A stretch of 64,000 nucleotides of DNA from Margaritifera margaritifera (taxonomy: Eukaryota; Mollusca; Bivalvia; Unionida; Margaritiferidae), in NCBI GenBank assembly GCA_029931535.1, contig JAQPZY010001412.1, positions 806,001 through 870,000 on the forward strand. Direction: 5' to 3'. Shown here piece by piece: positions 54,488-64,000 of the stretch. Position numbers and translations under genes: made by a program. Numbering within the stretch: the stretch's first letter is position 1; each line of letters starts with the position of its first letter. The notes beneath the pieces were generated by a model. It had not been told where the DNA came from. It made no database searches and worked only from the letters and a program-made list of their open reading frames with translations.

Positions 54488-56178
54488 ATGCCTCGTACTT
54501 CTGTGAACAATGCAGATAACTTCTGCTATGTTTGTGGTGAAGTGACTTTTGCATCACAAAAGCGCAGTATAACCACTATGGTTAAGAAAGCCTATCTCCT
54601 ATATTTTGGCTGCAAAATTGGAGATCAAGACAAGATGTAGGCCCCACCCATATGCTGCAACACTTGTGCAACAAATCTTTGTCAGTGGTTGAACAGGAAA
54701 CGGAAATCTATGCCTTTTGCAGTGCCAATGATTTGGAGATAGCCAACAGATCATATCAGCAATTGTTACTTCTGCATGGTGCCTCCAGTTGGGAAAGGTG
54801 TGTCAAAGAAGAAAAAGTGGACTGTGTATTATCCAAACATTCCATCAGCTATACGCCCAGTACCCCACGGAGAAAGACTGCCGGTTTCTGATGCACCAGA
54901 ATCATTCTCACTTAAGTCAGACAAGGAAGAGGAAGAGGATGAAACTTCTAGTCCTGCACCATTAATGTCACATGACCCATATTTTCTCCCATCCTCCTCC
55001 TCTGAACCACACCTCATAACACGAGGTGAACTGAATGACCTTGTCAGGGATTTGGAACTACCCAAGAGTAAGGGTAGAGCTGTTGGGCTCCAGACTACAG
55101 CAGTGGAATCTCCTGGCAGGTGATGTTATGGTTTCCATGTTCCGTAACCGTCAAAAGGATTTTGCCCCATTCTTCTTCATGGAAGGTGATCTTGTAGCAA
55201 CAACATCGATGGTGTGATGGCAGCCCTCAACATCGTTCATGATCCAGATGAGTGGAGACTGTTCATTGATTCAACGAAGACGAGTCTTAAAGCTGTTTTG
55301 CTGCATAATTACAGTGTTTTGCCATCAATTCCAGTTGGTCATGCAGTCCATATGAAGGAAACCTATGAAAACATGAAACAACTTTTGAAATGCATAAACT
55401 ATGACCAATATCATTGGCAGCTTTGTGGCGATTTCAAGGTTCTTGCTCTCTTGCTTGGTCTGCAGAATGGATACACAAAGTACTGCTGTTTTCTCTGCGA
55501 ATGGGATAGTCGTGCGCGAAATTCCCGCTACATCAAGAGATATTGGCCACTCCGACAGTCATTGGAACCTGGGATGAAAAGTGTTCAGCATCCACCACTT
55601 GTTGAATCAAGGAAGATTGCGTTACCACACTTGCACATCAAGCTGGGTCTGATGAAGAACTTTGTCAAGGCCATGGACAAAACAGAAGCAGCTTTCAAGT
55701 ACCTCCGTGGAAAATTTCCAAGGTTATGTGAAGCTAAGATAAAGGAAGGTGTCTTTGTTGGTCCTCAGATTCGTGAACTTCTTCGAGATGATGCATTTCA
55801 CCGTGCACTGCGTGGCAAGGAAAAGACGGCATGGAAAGCCTTCCAGTTAGTAGCAACAAATTTTCTCGGAAACAACAAGGCAGACAACTACAGGGAGTTG
55901 GTGGAAAACTTCCTCAAGGCATACAAAAGCCTTTTTGCAACATGTCACTAAATATACATTTTTTGCACTCTCATCTAGATTTGTTTCCACCGAACTGCGG
56001 AGCAGTGAGCGACGAGCACGGCGAACGATATCACCAGGATATTGCAACAATGGAGAAACGCTATCAAGGCAAATGGAGCCCATCAATGTTTGCAGACTAT
56101 TGCTGGACAATGACAAGAGATGCTCCATTTAATGAATACAAGAGACAAGCCAAGAAGCGCCGTTTAGACACTGAATAA
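54488..56178 (+). pseudogene. Transposon-derived protein with N-terminal Cys motif (broken)
   Basis: From ATG 54488 it reads 'MPRTSVNNADNFCYVCGEVT' (Cys pair, with 'ICCNTC' further on, a probable zinc finger). A charged linker follows, then a long conserved region with 'GDFKVLALLLGLQNGYTKYC', 'PHLHIKLGLMKNFVKAMDKT', 'VGPQIRELL' and finally 'SDEHGERYHQDI' and 'MEKRYQGKW', ending at TAA 56176-56178. This set of motifs belongs to a multicopy family found in many aquatic invertebrate genomes, which I believe is transposase-derived. The superfamily is not certain. Lesions: TAG near 54635 and 54738, and frameshifts near 55080, 55200 and 55935. No introns. Confidence 0.72.
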
Positions 56179-56765
56179 GGACTAAACTATGTACTTTTAT
56201 ATACATCATAGTTCTTTTTACTTTTGTTTCAATATATTTTTTATTTATAGAACCCTTTTGCTGTTTTTTAAAGTGTTACATAAACAGGACAGGTGAAATA
56301 TTATCATGTAAAGCAACCATAAACACATGAAAAGACCTAGGTTTACAATTTATGATTAAAAGTCTACTGTGTACACAATATACATAGACCTAAAATGTAA
56401 AAACTTAAATATCTTGGAAACAGTATCCAATCAGTTGTTTTAATTGTCATATTTGAATTCAGCACATCAAAATCCCTAATAAATAGCACATTTTATCTCT
56501 GAAGCAGACGACTTCTAAAACATTGTAGACCAGTGTAATCCAAATTTCTGTTGTCATGCAAAATTATTTTCCAATACCAAGAAGCCTCCACATATTGGTT
56601 TGACTGAATTTCATCATGCAAAAAGTCACAATATCTGTACTTCAAAATGATTAGTTTGATATCCTGGGGATTTTTTTTTATATTTTAGAAGCAGCCTACT
56701 TTTTGTCGCCCATTTACGTTACGATTATAATGTTTACAGCAAGTTCCTAGCTGTTAAACGAATCA
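56179..56765. other. AT-rich 3' flank of the transposon-derived pseudogene
   Basis: No gene. It may include the 3' part of the element. No terminal inverted repeat was identified by eye. Confidence 0.4.
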
Positions 56766-57007
56766 TCATATCCTCTCCATATCAGCATTGCGTATTTTTG
56801 TACCGTTCGTTCTTGTCGTTTTCAAAATCTTTTCTGCTTCATATAAGTCATCTTGTTTGTCATACAGCGACAACTCCTCATCGTAAAATATCTCCTCAAT
56901 ATGGTCCCTTTCAGATCCTCCAATTTGTAGATAATTGGGTAACTTAACATTACTTGTTTTATTTAAACTCTGCTCTGTAAAATTTGGCATTTGTCATTTT
57001 GCATATG

Positions 57008-57078
<71 letters not shown>

Positions 57079-57600
57079 AAATTCTAACCGTCTGACCTAC
57101 CTTATACCTTGGTGTACCAAAGGTATCATTTGTTAGGTGACTAAATAATTTCATAAATAAATTTCACTTGGGTCATGACTTAGGATCTACGATCAGTGTT
57201 ATTATATATCTCGATCAGATAAGGTAAGATATCTACCCGTTTCTTGTCTTGTTTTCAGTGAAATATTTCCATATCGTAGTTTTTTGCGTTTTGTTAAATC
57301 ATAACATAACCTTTCTTGTCAGAGTACTTAGAAATTTTTTAGACGTTCTCTTTCTCCAACAACTCCATGCGGTTGTAAAACAATTTCCTTGCATTGACCG
57401 GTATTATTTCTGGTTTTCGTTCCTTAAATATATTTTTAACTGCATCTGTGTATATCACCCACTCATTTCGAATTTACTTTCTCATCCCATTTATATTTGC
57501 ATAAAGTACCTATCACCTTCAAAATGTATTTAATATCCCTCATTATCTTTCTTGTATGACAGCATGCTTTCAATGTTTAACTGTCATTTAGAATCAACGT
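56766..57600 (-). pseudogene. Maverick/Polinton-type integrase with chromodomain, decayed
   Basis: Reading leftwards on the minus strand: 'DIKYILKVIGTLCKYKWDEK' near 57460-57540 (the core strand where families have 'YKYILTVID'; Gly replaces the catalytic Asp); 'IFKERKPEII' near 57420; 'VDILPYLIEIYNNT' near 57200-57240; 'PRYKVGQTVRIS' near 57080-57115; then after an AT microsatellite 'MPNFTEQ', 'EEIFYDEELSLYDKQDDLYE' and 'AEKILKTTRTNGTK', the start of a chromodomain. This is the domain order of Polinton c-integrases. Several stops and frameshifts. Confidence 0.75.
57010..57076. repeat. (AT)n microsatellite inside the integrase pseudogene
   Basis: About 30 AT units lying between the 'GQTVRIS' and 'PNFTEQ' parts of the integrase, displacing the SH3-like linker segment. 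Confidence 0.97.
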
Positions 57601-60566
57601 CATTTAAATAAACATATTTTCATGGAAATAGTTTTTCGCTTGCTTTTGTAATGTGTATCTGTATTGCTGAGTCCAAGATTCCTTCAAACTACTGTGTTTG
57701 ATATTCCATAATTTGTTTTATTTGTTGTAATTGTTGATTTTATTTTAGAATATGCTACAAGGATGTTTATAGCGTAGCAACAGTACCTCAGAACTGTTTT
57801 AGTACAATTTATTTTTAAAATTTTCCTACATTCTAAACGAGTTCTATGGTGACAACATCTCAGTTTTTCGAGGATTAATAGACATGTTTTATGACCTTTA
57901 TAGCAAAGTAATGATTATCAGCATAAAAATGGCACCTATTTTTTTTTCTTCAAGTTACATGATAATAGAAACATTAATTTGCCTACTTATAGGATAAAAG
58001 TATACCCTTCCGTATTTCAAAACGACTTGAGAAATATAGATATATTTCAATAAATATCACATTGAAATTAATAGCTCAGTCATTCTCACCAGTGGACTAA
58101 GTTAATGCATTAAAAATGTAAGTACGAAACAGGTATTAATTTCACTTTCGACACAAATTACTTTCGCGAATCATTTTCAGCTGCCTTTATGTTGCTGTTT
58201 TAAGGCCGTTAAAGTTTAGCAAAATCTTTCTACAACGAGTCACAAACACAAAACGAATTCACTGAAAGTACAGTTAGATTTAAAGCAGTTCCATCGACTT
58301 TTATTTATGAAGTATGCTTGACAGATTCAACTTTAGAAGGGCGAAATTTCATATAAACATGACATCATTCATCAGCCTTAAAAGGTTGAAGAAAAACGTT
58401 GCAAGCATTACCACACTAATTAAGTTCCTTATATATATCCTTTATGTTTCTACATGTTTGATGAAATCCAGATTTAGTTATGAGTTCAGATACACCAAGA
58501 ATATTTTACTCACATAGGTACTAACTGGGACAAAAAAAATATAAAAATGTCAGTATAAGTTATGCTGCATTCTCTGGAATAAAATTACTCGAAGTTTTAG
58601 TACAAATAACCTTTCCAGGCCCGGCCGAATCACACCTGGTTGCTTTTTTATCCTCAAACTGAACTCAATAAACATTTTAGTTTCTGTTTTTTATACTTTA
58701 TAGCTGCTTTCTATTGACTGCAAGAAACATTTTTCGCTGGTCTCCATGAAAAATAAGTCTAAAATAATAGCGATTTTCTTAGGAACTACAACAGGATGCA
58801 ATAACTGCTGACTGGCTGAATTGATGTAGTGATATCTGTCAGTTATTCAATTGTAAAGTTCCAGTTGTAAGAGAATACCTTGTTTTTCTCTTGCTATCAC
58901 CTCAATATAATTTTGAAGACATTAAATACGTGTTGATGCTATTATTGAGTTTAAATTAATCTAACTGTTGCATATCCGTTGTATAATTCCCGCTAGGTTT
59001 GTGACCTTTGACATTTTAACCTTTAAACTTTATCTAAAACTTTAGGAAAAGCCTATCCGTTCTCTTTAATCTGCCAGACCCCGGACAATCATCTATGTGG
59101 ATTTGTGCACCTGACCGACCCAAGGTACAGGATTCATCAGTTTCTTACGGGGAATTGGGAGGGTTTTGCTTCCGGTTCTCTTAGTTAAATTAGCCGGGAT
59201 GTCGCTTCGATCGCTTTAATTACACACTTGAATTCAAACCCCATCGGAACCTCTAATTTCAAAGGCTAGGAGTTCCGGAGGTAGTTCAAGCTTTAGTCAT
59301 AGCGAAACTATCCCTCGAGATAATTATGGTGCACCAGTATTTTCGCATAACTTGCGGTCTGAAGCAATATGCATTCAAGTCCCTTGGCACCGATCTGATG
59401 TTTTACTAGCCAACAACAAGACTTCAGCTCATTGACACGGTCATACCAACGATGAATCAATAAATGCGAGCAGATGTGTCCAATTAATAAAGAAATTTTT
59501 GCACATCCATGACGAGAGTCAAATATATACTATTAGATTAGTTTGGAGCTCTGGTCAAAATGATTTTTCCGGTAACCACCAAAGCAAATCAGCCTTAAAA
59601 ATAACATAAGAGCGATCTATTTTGAGCTTATGAACTAAGATATTAATTTGTTTTCATGTTAGATACAAACTAATATCATATAATTCACAAAATCTGCTTA
59701 TTTCCTTATAAACAATATTAAATATTTTAGTCGAGAATCTGCTTTGAAATCATGGGGTGGTATGTTATTTTCATAACTGATTTATTATAACGTATTCAAT
59801 CATACATAATGTGTGAACACAAAAATCTGCCATTGTATACATCACTGATTTCCCGATATTTTGAAAACTATTCAACAATAGAATAAGGATCACTTTTCAT
59901 AAATGATTAAAATGTAATTACTATTCACTGTTCATGGCAAACGGGCAATAATAAAATACTTATTTCAAGTTTATATATTCTTTAAAAACGTGTACATAAG
60001 ACATAACAACTATTGATTTTCTCGTAATGATAAAAATAATTTGAAGAAAACAATTATATTATTCATTCATAATAGCGTAGGAATCAACCTTACACTAATG
60101 AAAGACATTAACAAACACATATTTGCAAAATAACAACACCTGACACAAAAAATTTCACATTTACCCGTATTCAATGTAAATCGAAACAGGAACGAAACTG
60201 AATAAGATGTTTATCTGTTATCGCCCTTTGTCATAATATAAGTATCCTGATTACGGTACCGTACCTCTAATCCCTGTGTGTGACAAAATTGTGACGATCA
60301 AATTCTTTTTTTTTCTGCACTTATAAATAATGAATTATAACACATTTGCCATCATTGCCAGGCATTTTCTTGCATGATTACAAACCATGATTTACATACA
60401 GTAGTTAAAGACTTTAAAGTAGTATTAGTCATACTATGCAGACACTTTCCACTGATAAACTATTCTATTTTTAAAGACTTAAGCCCTCGTTATTCAACAA
60501 TTTTAATAGTCAAAGTTATGGGACTATTTTCATCAGTAATCCTACTAGTTACATTGTCGATATATA
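57601..60566. other. Intergenic, nothing recognised; GC-richer block 59040-59480
   Basis: AT-rich without repeats or convincing ORFs. About 440 bp at 59040-59480 is GC-richer and non-repetitive, with no open frame. Origin unknown. Confidence 0.4.
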
Positions 60567-61050
60567 TATAACATGTACGTACATGTTAGTAACACAAACG
60601 TACGTGATAACTATCACGAACTTACGAGATAACTATCACATGCGTAGATGATAACTAATACGTACTTATATGATATTAATATGTATGTACATGTTAGTAA
60701 CACGAAAGTACTTGATACCTATCAGAAAGTTACGAGATCCCGATCACATACGTATGTGATAACTAATACGTGCTTACTTGATAGTAAAATGTGCGTACAT
60801 GATCAATATCATGTACGTATATAATACCTATCACGTACGTACGTAATAATCAGTCCTTATCTACATGATTAGAACATGTACGTAAATGTTCACGAACGTC
60901 TCCATAGGTAATAAGTAACAAGTATGTACGTTATAGCTATCAAGTACGTACTTGATACCTCATGCCTAATAACTAAAACGTAAACTATAGTTGTAGTTAC
61001 GTGATAATTATCAAGCACGTATGTTGTAGCCAAAGTATACGTACCTTATT
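60567..61050. repeat. Degenerate array of TACGTA-centred palindromes
   Basis: About 20 imperfect units of roughly 22-28 bp. Each has a palindrome centred on TACGTA/GTACGTAC and a linker ATAACTA. Three are perfect: TAACATGTACGTACATGTTA (60569-60588), ATCACATACGTATGTGAT (60743-60760) and ATCAAGTACGTACTTGAT (60939-60956). The sequence between units has drifted while the dyad symmetry is often kept. Confidence 0.85.
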
Positions 61051-62793
61051 GAATTTGGTATTATCTGCGCCTCGTGGCAGCAATACTCTCATGCATTGAT
61101 CCATTTCATCGCCTAAGTTAGATTCTGACGTGACAATAATTTAGGATGCAGCGTTATGAATGTTCCATTTAACTGAACTTATGAAAATGGAATTTCGTTA
61201 AAATTTTACCGACATTTTCATGAGATATCCCATCAGTACACATTGTTTCGGGTTACTTTAATATTTTAAATAAATCACTACCCGGCTTCAAAACGCTTGG
61301 GGTCGATTCCCTGTGTGAATGCATGACGGTACTAACATAAATTAGTTTCAAACAAAATAGGCAGGTACAAATGCAAGCATGTCTTTGTCATCTCAATGAC
61401 CACTACAAAGTGTGTTTTATTTATTTGGTATAATATTCTACGAAGTTAACAGTAGCTAGTATTTTCTGCTTCAGTTTACTTATCTGATATGATAATATGG
61501 AAATTGTCTTTATTCATAGTTTTATATGATGTTCAAGGCATTTATCACAAGTGAAAACCCATTCAAACACAATGCGAAAGTAGGTACGAATCTTGGTATT
61601 GAAGAAATAATTACATACTCTCATAGGTTTCCAATTTAATCGATTGTTTGATGAGCATGTCAGCCTATATACCTTACACTTCTCAGACAATGATCAGTTT
61701 TCTTCGAGACTGTTAGCAAACACCCCAATTAATCAAAACAATATTGTCGGCAAGTGAATTTAGAGGGACAAATCGGTATATCGATTGAGATACGATTGTA
61801 GATCTGTTGTGGTTGTTTGAAATGAAAACTGCGACGTTAGTGCTAAGAACTCTACAATTGATTTCCAAATATTAAATCCAAGTGAATTAAAGTTGATCTT
61901 CTGGTCCATGTCTGCGGTAATAATACAGAAATAACGAAATCACGATGATTGCCCAAGTTACACAAAATAAACCAATAAACAATTTCACATACCCATTGGG
62001 TTCGCAAGCTTGAATTAAGGCGCATAAAGGATCTTAATATTAGGAAACCACTGTTAAGTCTCGTTTACTTTCAAACATTTCATAGAGGTCACGGCAGCAA
62101 ATACATGTAGTAACTAAAATGTGAAATTAGATAACTAAGCAGTAGATAACACCATGTGCCTCAGTCATCAAATTTGAATGATCTTACTCGAAAGTATTCT
62201 GACGCTGCATTTGTGGATTTCGAGTAAGATTTATTAAGAGTAACATTTACCACTCGAAATGTTGAGTACAGTTTTGTGTCGAAGGGGCCTGGACTTTATG
62301 AATAGAAAGAGAAAAAAAGTGAGGTTAATATATATATATATATATGATTCACGACATGTCAACAGCTTGGCAAAAATATCCACACAACGCACACAGAATA
62401 AACCTATATTCATTCGAGGTGTACACAATACCATTTAATACGTCGTCTAAACTAATAAGCACTATTGAATCATCTTGAAAAGTATTATCTCTATTCGGAA
62501 GAAAACGATGGAAGTCGAACAAAAGGACAAAAATTGTGGTTCTTCTCATTATGCTCGAGATGCATTGCAACATATTGCAAGAAAATGAGCAAAGAAAATT
62601 TAATTATCTGGAAGTCTGGCATCTTGCATCTTATTCATAACAGCCCAGTTACCCTTACCTGGCGAAGGATATCAGTGTTTTAATTTAAAGAATTAAATCA
62701 TTCTTAACTGTATATTGATGGAAGAATATTTGGGTAAACATGGCTTTTACAGTACCATACAAGTCATACATTTAATCTTTTCATATTTAAATC
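61051..62793. other. Intergenic, nothing recognised
   Basis: No gene. A short (AT)n tract is at about 62327-62345, and a possible lone B-box-like word 'GGGGTCGATTCCC' at about 61301. Confidence 0.4.
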
Positions 62794-62798
62794 TGCAT

Positions 62799-62880
62799 TG
62801 GATTCCCCTCCTCTGATTGGTCTATTTGCAGTTACTAATTGTTTGCACATTTTTACCCCAACCAGAGGAGGGGAATCCCA
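62799..62880. mobile_element. 82-bp MITE-like hairpin with 5-bp target duplication
   Basis: Termini TGGATTCCCC...GGGGAATCCCA. A 16-bp perfect inverted repeat GGATTCCCCTCCTCTG pairs 62800-62815 with 62863-62878. TGCAT flanks both sides (62794-62798 and 62881-62885). Confidence 0.7.
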
Positions 62881-62991
62881 TGCATATGTTAACTTTAATT
62901 CCCTTTTTTAACGTCTGAGACGATGCATAGTTTTTATGGTGGCATTTATCAATAAAAGACAATGAAGTTGATTAATTTATGACATAAGCTA

Positions 62992-63045
62992 TTAACGTGG
63001 AGTATACTAATTGGATTTAACGTGGAGTATACTAATTGGATTTAA
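62992..63045. repeat. 25-bp tandem duplication
   Basis: 'TAACGTGGAGTATACTAATT' occurs twice at 25-bp spacing. Confidence 0.95.
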
Positions 63046-63283
63046 CCTAGGAAAATGAGAAAGTAAAACTCTATAAGGGAGAATTATATGTCTAAGGAAA
63101 ACAAGGGTGACGGCTGTCCATCATCGTCTTTCTTATTTACAGGGTACGAAGTTTGTGAATATTGTGTCAATAGTTTTAACCAACAAGAACAAACGATCAA
63201 AGCTATACATTTAAAGGAAATAATACTGTAACACGCACAGGGGTTCCTCTATCTAGCGAATCAAGCACCTCCGTGATGTTGGG

Positions 63284-63324
63284 CTGGAAGTCCCTTGTTT
63301 TCCTCCATTTCCAAGGACTTCCAG
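63284..63324. repeat. Short hairpin CTGGAAGTCC...GGACTTCCAG
   Basis: Arms CTGGAAGTCCCTTG and CAAGGACTTCCAG pair with one bulge around a 14-base loop. A third partial copy 'CTGGAAGTTCTGG' follows at about 63341. Confidence 0.75.
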
Positions 63325-63715
63325 ACAACATTCGTTGTCAACTGGAAGTTCTGGTAACGCTCCAAGACTAGAAACAATTTTTCTCTAATCAATAAATGAA
63401 TTACCACAATGTCACAACTATAACTTCACAATTGCATGACTTTACCTTGTTAGCACGCCATGGCACGAAGCACATAACACAATTCAAACACCCAATGCAG
63501 GGAACTATTTTCCGATTCCATCCCTGGGTCAATAAAAACAACAGTCTGAACCACGTTTCGCATGTGCACTTCCACCAACTGCTACAATGAAAGGCATCTC
63601 CAAACAAAGGGATGACCTCTTCCCAATTATTCCATGGCACACAACATCAGTTCTTGACACGAATATCTGTCACCGAAAGGCACAATCAATCAAAACCTCT
63701 GAATTAAGATAGGAA

Positions 63716-64000
63716 CTACTTGGCTCCATGCCCACTTATGCTACTTATGCTAGTCTGCCCCCATCTCAAACTACGAAACCAATCCATGCCACAGCAAAGT
63801 CTCTTAAAAACTGTAAGTATGACGTCTGTTCCTAGAAACTGGCTATTTACTCGGGTTGGGCTGAGCAAATCCCATAGCCCGACGCCCGGACTATTCATTT
63901 TCGAAGTCGGGCAAGGAAAATTTTCCAATTCGCTAGTCCGGGACAAGTGCTTTTCAAAAAAGTCGGGCAAATCCTTATTTTCGTGCTTTAATCACTATAT
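63716..64000 (-). other. Unclassified repeat-like segment at the right edge
   Basis: Contains 'AGTCGGGCAA' twice (about 63907 and 63961) and 'GTCCGGGACAAGTG', in a style common in dispersed repeats. A minus open frame of 84 codons (63716-63970, 'LCCGMDWFRSLRWGQTSIS') is not assigned to any family. Confidence 0.3.

Noticed and set aside
54652..54891. 79-codon ORF in another frame of the transposon-derived gene
   Set aside because: The frame of ATG 54488 carries the conserved Cys and 'MVPPVGKG' motifs through the same interval, with two stop codons.
61285..61325. B-box-like word GGGGTCGATTCCC as SINE or tRNA
   Set aside because: There is no A-box at proper distance and no SINE body, so it is too short to support.

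Overview
The window is AT-rich, intron- and repeat-dominated animal nuclear DNA. Its style suggests a marine bivalve mollusc (inference): interspersed repeats beginning 'AGCTCACCTG...', tRNA-headed SINEs, a Jockey-type LINE with a CATA tail, Maverick/Polinton debris and many minisatellites. No rRNA, bacterial operon or CRISPR structure was seen.

The only gene that can be assembled with confidence is on the + strand. It is a homologue of the UPF0415/DUF1308 protein C7orf25, in at least five exons: 2404-2632, 16530-17315, 18666-18850, 19347-19427 and 27322-27402. Its 5' exon(s) lie left of the window and poly(A) signals sit at 27577-27588. All splice phases join and give 453 codons of C-terminal sequence. 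Its introns are full of repeats: three copies of a ~145-bp-periodic family (B), one copy of family A carrying a nested SINE, one family C element, two fold-back hairpins, and a ~2.5 kb 38/39-bp satellite with apparent 8-unit higher-order structure. Intron 5 also holds an in-phase 52-codon candidate cassette exon.

From 27.6 to 42.3 kb there is no host gene. It holds minisatellites of 57, 20, 33 and 29 bp and an 11/18-bp array, LINE remnants (a 3.4 kb decayed Jockey-like copy with a nested LINE 3' tail), a second family A copy, and families D and E.

From 42.9 to 57.6 kb is a cluster of dead DNA-transposon/virus-like genes. A Maverick/Polinton-type DNA polymerase B fragment (minus, 42918-43930) and a chromodomain integrase (minus, 56766-57600) flank a younger, GC-richer relic at 47.4-52.05 kb. 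That relic carries an FtsK/HerA-type packaging ATPase, an rve integrase, a coiled-coil membrane protein and several small unrecognised ORFs. A second transposon-derived pseudogene lies at 54488-56178, below a cluster of four CARE-like motifs. All the larger genes here have stops or frameshifts; one small ORF (50286-50525) is intact.

From 57.6 to 64 kb no gene is recognised. The region holds an array of TACGTA-centred palindromes, an 82-bp MITE-like hairpin with 5-bp target duplications, and small duplications.
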